64,000 bases of DNA from Lentisphaera araneosa HTCC2155 (GTDB lineage: Bacteria > Verrucomicrobiota > Lentisphaeria > Lentisphaerales > Lentisphaeraceae), in NCBI RefSeq assembly GCF_000170755.1, contig NZ_ABCK01000020.1, positions 1 to 64,000 of the forward strand. Direction: 5' to 3'. This document shows, in pieces, positions 21,107 through 28,929 of this stretch. Numbering within the stretch: the stretch's first letter is position 1; every line of letters starts with the position of its first letter. A program made the position numbers and the translations under genes. Under the pieces are notes generated by a model. It saw only the letters and a list, made by a program, of their open reading frames with translations, did no database searches and had not been told where the DNA came from.

Positions 21107-21487
21107 ATGATTAAACAATTCAAAATTGAGAATTCAAAATTCAAAATTCAAAAAGCCCTGGCAATCATGCTGCTCTTTGGGCTTTTTGCCATGGCTTTGA
21201 TTCCCATCAATGAATTCCCCCTTTGGTTTAGAAAGGCATCTGATCCCAGTAAAAATTATGATTTAGTGCAACATTTCTTGGTTTTTGGGGGATTGACATT
21301 TTATTTCTATAAAATTTGGCCTGCTAAATCAACTCTTTTTTATGTTGCTTTAGTGGCTTTATTACTTGAGCTTTTTCAGTCTTTTACAGGTTTTCGAACA
21401 GCTTCCTGGACAGATCTTTTGGCTGATTTTGCGGGTATTATTTTAGGGTATTATTCAAGTCAATTGAGGAGAAGGGCTACGTGCTGA
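21107..21487 (+). CDS. VanZ-like family membrane protein
   Basis: Small membrane protein with four hydrophobic segments. The VanZ-like signature is visible: DLVQHFLVFGGL in the middle, LELFQSF, and then R-x-A-S-W-T-D-LLADFAGIILGYY. Function is not established for most members; the name comes from low-level teicoplanin resistance. The start is uncertain. ATG 21107 precedes a run of codons translated from AATTCAAA-type microrepeats, and ATG 21167 (MLLFGLFAM) begins directly at the first membrane helix, giving 106 residues. A still longer frame from a TTG at 21044 is also repeat-derived. It lies between two inverted dispersed repeats. Confidence 0.7.
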   Translation: MIKQFKIENSKFKIQKALAIMLLFGLFAMALIPINEFPLWFRKASDPSKNYDLVQHFLVFGGLTFYFYKIWPAKSTLFYVALVALLLELFQSFTGFRTASWTDLLADFAGIILGYYSSQLRRRATC

Positions 21488-21533
21488 GTTGGAGGCCTTC
21501 GGCCAATTTTTAATTTTGAATTGTTAAAACCAC

Positions 21534-21690
21534 TAATCAACACTGATTCGCACTAATGAACTCACTTCGAGCGATCTTTCATTCCTGCCATTGGTGTAAT
21601 TCCTTGTTTGATTATACTTGTTGACAGGATGGACAGGATAAGTTTTACTAGAATTTAGTGATAATAAGCGAAAATTAGTGGTTTATATCT
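21534..21690 (-). repeat. Inverted copy of the dispersed repeat at 19243-19405
   Basis: Reads as the reverse complement of 19243-19405 with small differences: CACTAATCAACACTGATTCG at the left, TTGACAGGATGGACAGG in the middle, and GCGAAAATTAGTGG at the right. The pair brackets the UDP-glucose dehydrogenase and VanZ-like genes, giving a 2.1-kb segment between inverted repeats. Confidence 0.7.
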
Positions 21691-21726
21691 TAAAGACTTT
21701 AGCCGATCTATTATTTAACTAAAATT

Positions 21727-21920
21727 CAGCATGGATTAGATCACTATAGCGTTCCTTCAGAACTCGTGATTTTCCTTGTTTCACCTATACCTAGCTCTCA
21801 CGAGCTAGGCTAATTTATACCGTGCTTTCAGCACTCAAAAGTAAATCTAATTCATCGCCAGATTAATAAAAACTAAAAACTCAAAACTCAAAACTCAAAA
21901 CTCAAAACTCAAAACTAGTT
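21727..21920. repeat. 115-bp repeat unit plus leader copy (duplicate of 22637-22830)
   Basis: One copy of the unit opening GCATGGATTAGATCACTATAG, with hairpin CCTAGCT/AGCTAGG and closing GCTTTCAGCACTC, is followed by a GTAAATCTAATTCATCGCC segment and five or so AAAACTC heptamers. The same series in the same order directly precedes the sugar transferase gene 910 bases downstream. Confidence 0.75.
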
Positions 21921-22013
21921 ATGTCGACAACACAAACTCAACAACCTGATTTTATTCAGCGGCACTTAGCCACAATTGATTTTCCCATTTTAGTGATGAT
22001 TAGCGTAGATTAG
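21921..22013 (+). pseudogene. Duplicated 5' fragment of the sugar transferase gene
   Basis: ATG at 21921 is followed by about 20 codons that translate to the same residues as the N terminus of the intact sugar transferase at 22831 (MSTTQTQQPDF...ATID), with one silent difference visible early. Identity ends near 21982, after which an unrelated frame of ten codons reaches a TAG at 22011. With the repeat unit and heptamers before it, this is a roughly 255-bp duplicate of the promoter, leader and gene start. It could be translated to a 30-residue peptide, but is most simply a broken duplicate. Confidence 0.8.
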
Positions 22014-22406
22014 TGGTTTATATCTTAAAGGCTTTAGCCGATCTTACCGCGCAGCGTTCTTGCAGGGAACGAAGTGACCGATCTTGCAGGCTTTAGCCGG
22101 TCTTTCAGTTCGCTTGCGAACGGTCTTGTAGCGCAGTGATCTTAAAGCGCAGCAGTCTTCTATGTAATTCTCAATTAAAAATTGTCGCTTCAGCGTCTCT
22201 GCGTGAAATATATAAATCTGTGGTTAAAAAATTTATTTAAATAATTATATCAAAACTAGAAACTATTACTTCGGCAAGTATATAGATTGAGAAAATACTG
22301 GCCTTGATTTTTACTAGTTTAATATAATGCTGAAAGCATGACTCAATTTAGCCCAATGGCGTAAGCCTTGTGATAATAATGTACATAGTCATATTATGAA
22401 CACTTT
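22014..22406. repeat. Spacer with TTTAGCC/GATCTT hairpin array and inverted CGCAGAGACGC repeat
   Basis: From about 22029 to 22160, hairpins with changing stems (GGCTTTAGCC, GTTCGCTTGCGAAC, GCGCAGCGC-like) alternate with a constant GATCTT-type linker. About 22165-22235 holds the reverse complement of the repeat at 19092-19130 (TTCACGCAGAGACGC element). The remainder is AT-rich and shows nothing I can name. Confidence 0.6.
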
Positions 22407-22748
22407 AAGCATGGATTAGATCACTATAGCGTTCCTTCAGAACTCATGATTTTCCTTGTTTCACCTATACCTAGCTCTCACGAGCTAGGCTAATTTATAC
22501 CGTGCTTTCAGCACTCAAATTAAGCATGGATTAGATCACTATAGCGTTCCTTCAGAACTCGTGATTTTCCTTGTTTCACCTATACCTAGCTCTCACGAGC
22601 TAGGCTAATTTATACCGTGCTTTCAGCACTCAAATTAAGCATGGATTAGATCACTATAGCGTTCCTTCAGAACTCGTGATTTTCCTTGTTTCACCTATAC
22701 CTAGCTCTCACGAGCTAGGCTAATTTATACCGTGCTTTCAGCACTCAA
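22407..22748. repeat. Three tandem 115-bp repeats
   Basis: Near-identical units start at 22407, 22522 and 22637, each opening AAGCATGGATTAGATCAC and closing GTGCTTTCAGCACTCAAA. Each contains a hairpin CCTAGCT-CTCACG-AGCTAGG and a terminal hairpin GTGCTTTCAGCAC. The period is exactly 115 by counting. A single further copy is at 21727. Confidence 0.85.
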
Positions 22749-22780
22749 AAGTAAATCTAATTCATCGCCAGATTAATAGA

Positions 22781-22827
22781 AACTCAAAACTCAAAACTCA
22801 AAACTCAAAACTCAAAACTCAAAACTA
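22781..22827 (+). repeat. AAAACTC heptamer repeat abutting the sugar transferase start
   Basis: About six tandem AAAACTC heptamers run into AAAACTAACC and then the ATG at 22831. No usual ribosome-binding sequence is visible, since the repeats occupy its place. The duplicate at 21880-21916 has a slightly different number and sequence, which shows that the tract changes. Confidence 0.75.
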
Positions 22828-22830
22828 ACC

Positions 22831-24201
22831 ATGTCAACAACACAAACTCAACAACCTGATTTTATTCAGCGGCACTTAGCCACAATTGATTTATTCACAA
22901 TAAATTTTGTGGCAGTTTTTCTTGACTACCACATGGATTACATCAATGTCTTTCAGCAATTAGCTTTGTTTGTAGGTATTAATATTTCTTGGTTCTTAAC
23001 TGCCTACTTCCACAAGGCATATAGGATTCGTAATGTGATGGGTTTTAGAAACATCGCACGATCAGTTTTTAACTTGATGTTGAGTCACATAACAACCGTA
23101 ACTTTTATTTATTGTTACTCTATTGGAAGTCCTTTTCCCAAACGGATTTTTACGCTCTATATCTTTGTTTCTTTCTTTAGTTTAATACTTGCTAGGAAGT
23201 TTTATCAAAAGTACTTGGAGAATAAAGAGAGGAGGGGCTATCAATACCGCAATGTTATGGTTTTGGGAGACGATCGCGCCAGCGCTAAGCGCCTGATTAA
23301 GTTTTTTTCTTCTTCATCAACTTTTGGAGTAAATCTTTTTAAGAATGATAAGATTAATATTTACAGAAAAGAAGATATAGAGCTACTGAAGAAAAAAATT
23401 ACTCATTTAAAAATAAACGACTTTTATTGGTCTCAAGCAGTACCCGACAAAAAATTAATGCGCGACTTAATTACTTGGTGTGAAAACCAGATGGTGCGCT
23501 TTCATTACGTACCTGAATTTAGTCACTTTAAATTGAGGAATATTTCGGTAGATCTTTATGAGGGCTTACCAGTATTGCATTATCGCAAGGAGCCTCTGGA
23601 ACGCTTTTCCAATCGCGTTTTTAAGCGCTGCTTTGATATATTCTTTTCCTCATTGGTTATCATTTTTATCTTATCTTGGTTGATCCCCTTAGTTTGGATT
23701 GCGATGCGTTTTTCAATGCCAGGGCCACTGTTTTTCATTCAGGAAAGAAGTGGTAAAAATGATGAGACTTTTAGGATGATTAAGTTTCGCTCCATGAAAG
23801 TCAACAAAGATTCAGATAAGCAGCAGGCCACCAAGGATGATAATCGTATTACTAAGTTGGGCTCAATCCTAAGAAAAAGTTCCTTAGATGAAATGCCACA
23901 GTTTATCAATGTCTTTCTAGGTACCATGACCGTGGTTGGCCCTCGCCCTCATATGCTCAAACATACGGAAGAATATTCCGCCCTGATCAATACCTACATG
24001 GTTCGACACCTGGTAAAACCTGGCATTACTGGCTGGGCTCAGGTTACTGGTTATCGTGGAGGGACTGAAACTCTAGACCTCATGGAAGGGCGTGTTAAAA
24101 GAGATATATGGTACTTAGAAAATTGGTCTTTATTACTCGATATCAAAGTCGTTTACCTCACAGTTAAAAATGCGCTCATGGGGGAAGAAAACGCTTACTA
24201 A
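22831..24201 (+). CDS. Undecaprenyl-phosphate sugar phosphotransferase (polyprenyl glycosylphosphotransferase)
   Basis: Initiating enzyme that would load the first sugar-1-phosphate onto undecaprenyl phosphate. About four hydrophobic segments occupy residues 20-125, a nucleotide-binding-like soluble region follows (VMVLGDDRASAKRLI from about 142), a further membrane segment is near 270-295, and the C-terminal 190 residues are the bacterial sugar transferase domain (PF02397): GPLFFIQERSGKN, FRMIKFRSM, KLGSILRKSSLDEMPQ, NVFLGTMTVVGPRPH and KPGITGWAQV. The length (456 aa) matches the WcaJ/WbaP class. It stands alone behind the repeat-rich leader, so expression may be separately controlled. The stop codon lies within a perfect hairpin (24198-24220). 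Confidence 0.92.
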   Translation: MSTTQTQQPDFIQRHLATIDLFTINFVAVFLDYHMDYINVFQQLALFVGINISWFLTAYFHKAYRIRNVMGFRNIARSVFNLMLSHITTVTFIYCYSIGSPFPKRIFTLYIFVSFFSLILARKFYQKYLENKERRGYQYRNVMVLGDDRASAKRLIKFFSSSSTFGVNLFKNDKINIYRKEDIELLKKKITHLKINDFYWSQAVPDKKLMRDLITWCENQMVRFHYVPEFSHFKLRNISVDLYEGLPVLHYRKEPLERFSNRVFKRCFDIFFSSLVIIFILSWLIPLVWIAMRFSMPGPLFFIQERSGKNDETFRMIKFRSMKVNKDSDKQQATKDDNRITKLGSILRKSSLDEMPQFINVFLGTMTVVGPRPHMLKHTEEYSALINTYMVRHLVKPGITGWAQVTGYRGGTETLDLMEGRVKRDIWYLENWSLLLDIKVVYLTVKNALMGEENAY

Positions 24202-24220
24202 AAAATCTTCGATTTTTTAG
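24198..24220 (+). terminator. Hairpin over the stop codon of the sugar transferase gene
   Basis: CTAAAAAATC and GATTTTTTAG form a perfect 10-bp stem around a TTC loop, including the TAA stop. It could act as a weak terminator, or be one more of the three-base-loop palindromes common in this locus. Confidence 0.4.
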
Positions 24221-24244
24221 AATTCTTAATGCATAATTTTGAAT

Positions 24245-24512
24245 TTTGAATTGAACATACGGCAAAAACTTAGGATGCGCTCGTTCCGAGCTTAGGATGC
24301 GCTCGTTCCGAGCTTAGGTAGCGTTCACTTTGTGAACTTGGGAGGCGCGCTAAAGCGCTTAGGTATCGGCTACGCCTTAGGATGCGCTCGTTCCGAGCTT
24401 AGGTAGCGTTAACTTCGTGAACTTGGGAGGTGCGCTAAAGCGCTTAGGTAGCGGCTACGCCTTAGGATGCGCTCGTTCCGAGCTTAGGATGCGGCTTTGC
24501 CTTAGGTAGGGT
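24245..24512. repeat. Array of about eleven variable-stem hairpins with a CTTAGG linker
   Basis: Units of 18-24 bases share the linker CTTAGG(A/T)(A/T)GC or CTTGGGAGG and differ in the hairpin: GCTCG-TTC-CGAGC (several copies), GTTCAC-TTT-GTGAAC and GTTAAC-TTC-GTGAAC, GCGC-TAAA-GCGC, GGC-TAC-GCC and GGC-TTT-GCC. A block of stems repeats in order (about 24290-24395 and 24390-24480), so the array grew partly by block duplication. No open frame runs through it. Confidence 0.8.
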
Positions 24513-24686
24513 GCTTGAGGAGGATTATATTTTTGTGTAAAAGAGACATCAAAATATAAACAAATGAGAAATAATTTAAATTTACCCGTCATAAGCCTAT
24601 GGGACTTGTTGAATAGGGCGGATTTGAGTTTAAGTATTCTCACAGATAATTTTAAAATGTACAAAAATAATTAAGGATAGGTTAAT
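24513..24686. other. Leader of gmd
   Basis: A short AT-rich spacer with no gene. It ends with AAGGATAGGTTAAT before the gmd start, a plausible ribosome-binding site. The promoter is not resolved. Confidence 0.35.
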
Positions 24687-25805
24687 ATGCAAAAGAAAGC
24701 ATTAATTACAGGTGTGACGGGTCAAGATGGTTCTTATTTGGCTGAGTTTCTCTTAGAAAAAGGATATGAAGTTCACGGTATTAAGCGTCGTGCTTCACTA
24801 TTTAACACAAGTCGCGTCGATCACATTTATCAGGACCCTCATGCTGATGATCGCAATTTTATTTTACACTATGGTGACTTAACAGATTCCTCTAACTTGA
24901 TTCGTATTATCAAAGATATTCAGCCTGATGAGATTTATAATCTGGGTGCTCAGTCGCATGTTGCTGTTTCTTTTGATTCACCTGAATACACTGCGGATGT
25001 TGATGCTATGGGAACTATCCGTTTATTAGAAGCTATTCGCTTATTAGGGCTTGAAAAGAAGACCAAGTTCTATCAGGCATCGACTTCAGAGCTCTACGGT
25101 GAAGTTCGTGAGACTCCGCAAACTGAGACAACTCCCTTTTATCCACGTTCACCCTATGCAGTAGCAAAGATGTATGCCTACTGGATCTGTGTGAATTATC
25201 GTGAAGCCTACGGTATCTATGCTTGTAATGGTATTCTGTTCAATCACGAATCACCACGTCGTGGTGAAACTTTTGTGACTCGTAAAATCACTCGCGCCAT
25301 TGCAAATATAGCATTGGGTTTAGAGGATTGCCTCTATTTGGGTAATATGAATGCACTACGCGACTGGGGGCACGCTAAGGATTACGTGAAAATGCAGTGG
25401 CTTATGCTCCAGCAGGATCAGCCCGATGATTTCGTGATCGCAACAGGTGTGCAGTACTCAGTACGTCAGTTTGTAGAATTCGCAGCTAATGAACTTGGAA
25501 TAGAGATTGATTGGCAGGGCAGTGAAGAAGAAGAAGTGGGCATAGTTAAGGCAGTCAATAGCGATCAAGCTCCTGGTATTGAAGTGGGTCAAAAAATTGT
25601 TGCTGTTGATCCTAAGTATTATCGTCCCACAGAAGTTGAAACTCTTTTAGGTGACCCTGCTAAAGCTAAAGAAAAACTAGGTTGGGTACCCGAGACAACT
25701 CTTCAGGAAATGGTTGAAGAGATGGTTCAGTCGGACTATGAAGAAGCTAAGAAGGCTTCAATACTTAAAAAGCATGGTTATGAAGTGAATGTAACGAAAG
25801 AATAA
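24687..25805 (+). CDS. gmd: GDP-mannose 4,6-dehydratase
   Basis: Converts GDP-D-mannose to GDP-4-keto-6-deoxy-D-mannose, precursor of GDP-fucose, GDP-rhamnose and related sugars. The NAD(P) motif is [11 protein letters not shown] at 8-18; the catalytic residues are in [10 protein letters not shown] (about 129-138) and Y157-x3-K161 within [28 protein letters not shown] near 186 is diagnostic of the family. Length (372 aa) is standard. No GDP-fucose synthase (fcl) follows, so either the reductase is elsewhere or the 4-keto sugar is used for another product. A strong terminator follows. Confidence 0.96.
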   Translation: MQKKALITGVTGQDGSYLAEFLLEKGYEVHGIKRRASLFNTSRVDHIYQDPHADDRNFILHYGDLTDSSNLIRIIKDIQPDEIYNLGAQSHVAVSFDSPEYTADVDAMGTIRLLEAIRLLGLEKKTKFYQASTSELYGEVRETPQTETTPFYPRSPYAVAKMYAYWICVNYREAYGIYACNGILFNHESPRRGETFVTRKITRAIANIALGLEDCLYLGNMNALRDWGHAKDYVKMQWLMLQQDQPDDFVIATGVQYSVRQFVEFAANELGIEIDWQGSEEEEVGIVKAVNSDQAPGIEVGQKIVAVDPKYYRPTEVETLLGDPAKAKEKLGWVPETTLQEMVEEMVQSDYEEAKKASILKKHGYEVNVTKE

Positions 25806-25827
25806 ATTTTCTTAAATTCATTATCTG

Positions 25828-25866
25828 AGCGTTCGTGAGACTTTGTCTTACGAACGCTTTTTTTTG
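25828..25866 (+). terminator. Rho-independent terminator after gmd
   Basis: AGCGTTCGT and ACGAACGCT pair over a loop that can itself extend the stem (AGAC/GTCT), followed directly by eight T residues from 25858. Confidence 0.9.
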
Positions 25867-26046
25867 TTCTTTTTATAAGTTATAAATTTTGATGATGATT
25901 TTTATAAAGTCCTTCATGTGGGTGCTTTTAAAGCTGAATTTGCTTGTTTAAAGTGCTAAGATTTAAAAAGTCGAAATCTCTGTACTCAATGAGGGCTTTA
26001 TCTTGATTACATGATGATTATTTTAAAAAATAGCAAAGAGTAAAGT

Positions 26047-28866
26047 ATGCAAACGCTTCTATCGGTTCCAGTTAATACTAGTCATTTTTTTGAGTCTTTA
26101 AAATCCATCGCTAATTTATTTGTTTCTCATGATCCACAAGGAAGGCGTTTAGGTTCTGGGGGTGGTACAGTGCATTTGATGCATGAGGCTCACCAGGCTA
26201 CAAATACAGAGCTATCATTTGAGACGTGGCTCGAGACTAGTGATAAATGTATTGTTCATGGTGGTGGGCAGAGTCGACGCCTACCAGCTTATTCGGCACT
26301 GAGTAAACTATTGACGCCGATGCCGGTGCATAGGTATTCTCAAGCCCAGAAGATCGATCAATGCCTAATTGATTTACAATTACCTTTTTTCAAAAAAATG
26401 TTGAGTGCTAGTACGGCTAATTGTCTCATTGCTTCAGGAGATGCGCTGATTGATTTCAAGGGAGTTTTACCTGAAATCCCCGATGCCGACGTGATTTGCT
26501 TGGGCCTTTGGGAAAGTGCCGAAGTTTCGAGTCATCACGGTGTTTTTTTCTGTGATAAGGAGGCAAATAATTTGGAATTCATGTTGCAAAAGCCCGCCCC
26601 AGACAAAATACGTGATTTGGCTAATGACTATCACTATTTAATTGACGCGGGAGTTTGGCTCCTATCTTCTAAAGCACAAAAAGTCTTGGCACTTAAGTGC
26701 GTCGCTGGTGACTTGAATGCAATGAGCTCTGAATCAGTACAAAATTATGATCTTTATTCAGATTTCGCAGCGGGTTTGGGTAATCAAGCTTCATTGCATG
26801 ATGATGACATTAATTCACTGACTTGTGCAATTTATGCTTTAGATGAGGCAAGTTTTTTGCATTTCGGTACAAATGATGAGCTGATTACATCTTCTCAAAA
26901 GCTCCAAAATAAGACTTATAATCAACGTGAACTCTACAATAGCCATGGTAAAAAACATAGTGATATCTTTACACTCAATGCGGATATCAAGTATCAGATG
27001 TGCGCTGAAAACAATGGCCACATTTGGATAGAAAATTCATATATCCCTGAGACTTGGAATTTAAGTCGTGAACATATTTTAACGGGTATTCCAGAGAATT
27101 CATGGATTCTGGAAGTTCCTCAGGGAATATGTTTAGATATAGTGCCACTTAAGTCGGGTAAAGTTTGTGTTCGTCCCTATGGGATAAGAGATAAATTTTC
27201 AGCCTCAGTTAAAGAGGGGCAATGGTTAAATAAGACTATTTCAGAGCTTTTTGATGGTACAATACCTGAACAAATTAGAGACATTGATGATATTCAAGAA
27301 GCGCCCTTATTTCCCTGTATAAATAGAGAAGAACTAAATGAAGACCTGATTCAGACTTTAATTAAGGGTGAAAATTTAGAGAGCTTGTTTGAAGATTTTG
27401 AATGTATAAGTGCCTCTGAAATACAATGCCAAGCTGACCTAGTAAGTTTAGATTCACAAAGAAAGTCATTGCTTCAAAAGATTTTACCAAACTTAGCCGC
27501 AAACTATAAAAATAGCGTCTTTTATCAGCTTGATCTCTATCATCTGGCTCAGATATACCCACTTGATCAATTGGCGCCACCAATAGCCGAAAGTGAAGAT
27601 TTGGCTACACATCTTAAAGATGCCCTATTTAGAGCTAAGGTGCATGAGTTCAATAGTCGAGAGAGTGATTATGAGCAAAGGGCGTTCGCAACTCTAGCTA
27701 AAAGTATAGTTGAGAACAAGCCTGAATTCACAAAACCAAGCTTCAGTATTTTACAGGATCAAATATTATGGGGTCGTTCACCTGCACGTTTAGATTTGGC
27801 AGGTGGCTGGACTGATACGCCACCTTATTGTTTTTTTAATGGTGGCGAAGTAGTTAATCTAGCGGTGAATCTCAATGGTCAAGCACCCATTCAAGCTTTT
27901 GCTAAGAAGGTTACTGATCCCCATATTATCATCCGCTCTATAGATCTCGGTGTGTCGGAAATTGTTAAAACTTTTGATGATTTGCAGGCTTATGATCAAC
28001 TAGGGCAGGGCTTTGTTATTCCAAAGGCAGCTTTAATACTCTGCGGCTTAAGTAAAGATCCCCATTTTGGTCATGGCTATGATTCCTTAGAAGAGCAACT
28101 CAAAGAAATGGGGGGGGGATTGGAGTTGACCATGCTTTGCGCCATACCAAAGGGTTCAGGTTTAGGGACTAGTAGTATTTTGGCATCCACAGTGATTGGT
28201 GTTTTAAGTGAACTCTTCAATCTAAATTGGGATAAAATGAGAATTTGTCAAAATACACTGATTCTTGAACAAATGTTAACTTCTGGTGGTGGTTGGCAAG
28301 ATCAGTTTGGGGGCGTATACCATGGTTTGAAGTATTTAAAAACTGATAAGGGGCTCAAGCAAGAACCTCGTTGCCAGTGCTTACCAGATAGTATTTTTAC
28401 GAAGCCACAAAATAAAGCAAAGATTTTATTGTATTACACGGGGATAACGCGTGTGGCTAAAAATATTCTCGGTGAGATTGTTCGCGGAATGTTTCTTAAT
28501 CAGGCGGAGCATTTGGAAAACCTTAATGGAATAAGAGAAAATGCTAAAAGAGTTTACGATGCCATCCTAGAAAATAGTTATGAAAAAGTTGCTGATGCAG
28601 TAGAAAAAAGTTGGCAATTGAATCAGGCTTTGGATGCGGGGACTAATACAGCTGAAATTCAAAATATTTTGAACCTGGTAGATCAGCATCTGATAGGTAA
28701 AAAACTCTTGGGAGCAGGCGGTGGCGGATATATATTGATGTTTGCCAAATCAACACAGGATGCCGTACAGTTAAGAGAGAAACTCGAATCTGCCCCACCT
28801 TCACCAGGGGCACGCTTTGTAGAAATCTCGGTGTCAAATACGGGTTTTGAGATAACTACGAGTTAA
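26047..28866 (+). CDS. fkp: Bifunctional L-fucokinase / GDP-L-fucose pyrophosphorylase (Fkp-like)
   Basis: A 939-residue fusion. The N-terminal half is a fucose-1-phosphate guanylyltransferase (PF07959-like): GRRLGSGGGTVHLM near 36-49 and VHGGGQSRRLPAYS near 75. The C-terminal 365 residues are a GHMP sugar kinase: SPARLDLAGGWTDTPP near 577, PKGSGLGTSS near 700, GGGWQDQFGG near 748, and LLGAGGGGY near 890. The enzyme salvages free L-fucose to GDP-fucose, as in Bacteroides fragilis, where it feeds capsule and glycoproteins. The length is near the known enzyme. It closes the polysaccharide locus and has its own leader after the gmd terminator. Confidence 0.93.
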   Translation: MQTLLSVPVNTSHFFESLKSIANLFVSHDPQGRRLGSGGGTVHLMHEAHQATNTELSFETWLETSDKCIVHGGGQSRRLPAYSALSKLLTPMPVHRYSQAQKIDQCLIDLQLPFFKKMLSASTANCLIASGDALIDFKGVLPEIPDADVICLGLWESAEVSSHHGVFFCDKEANNLEFMLQKPAPDKIRDLANDYHYLIDAGVWLLSSKAQKVLALKCVAGDLNAMSSESVQNYDLYSDFAAGLGNQASLHDDDINSLTCAIYALDEASFLHFGTNDELITSSQKLQNKTYNQRELYNSHGKKHSDIFTLNADIKYQMCAENNGHIWIENSYIPETWNLSREHILTGIPENSWILEVPQGICLDIVPLKSGKVCVRPYGIRDKFSASVKEGQWLNKTISELFDGTIPEQIRDIDDIQEAPLFPCINREELNEDLIQTLIKGENLESLFEDFECISASEIQCQADLVSLDSQRKSLLQKILPNLAANYKNSVFYQLDLYHLAQIYPLDQLAPPIAESEDLATHLKDALFRAKVHEFNSRESDYEQRAFATLAKSIVENKPEFTKPSFSILQDQILWGRSPARLDLAGGWTDTPPYCFFNGGEVVNLAVNLNGQAPIQAFAKKVTDPHIIIRSIDLGVSEIVKTFDDLQAYDQLGQGFVIPKAALILCGLSKDPHFGHGYDSLEEQLKEMGGGLELTMLCAIPKGSGLGTSSILASTVIGVLSELFNLNWDKMRICQNTLILEQMLTSGGGWQDQFGGVYHGLKYLKTDKGLKQEPRCQCLPDSIFTKPQNKAKILLYYTGITRVAKNILGEIVRGMFLNQAEHLENLNGIRENAKRVYDAILENSYEKVADAVEKSWQLNQALDAGTNTAEIQNILNLVDQHLIGKKLLGAGGGGYILMFAKSTQDAVQLREKLESAPPSPGARFVEISVSNTGFEITTS

Positions 28867-28929
28867 AGCAAAACGCTCTTAAAAAGTAATATTGTATGCA
28901 CCAAGTCCTCACAGGCACTGAATTTATAC

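Noticed and set aside
22014-22406. Hidden small gene between the 5' fragment and the tandem repeats
   Set aside because: All frames are short and run through hairpins and the inverted CGCAGAGACGC repeat; no start with a ribosome-binding site was found.
24245-24512. CRISPR-like array
   Set aside because: The constant parts are only 6-10 bases, the variable parts are self-complementary stems rather than spacers, and no cas gene is near.
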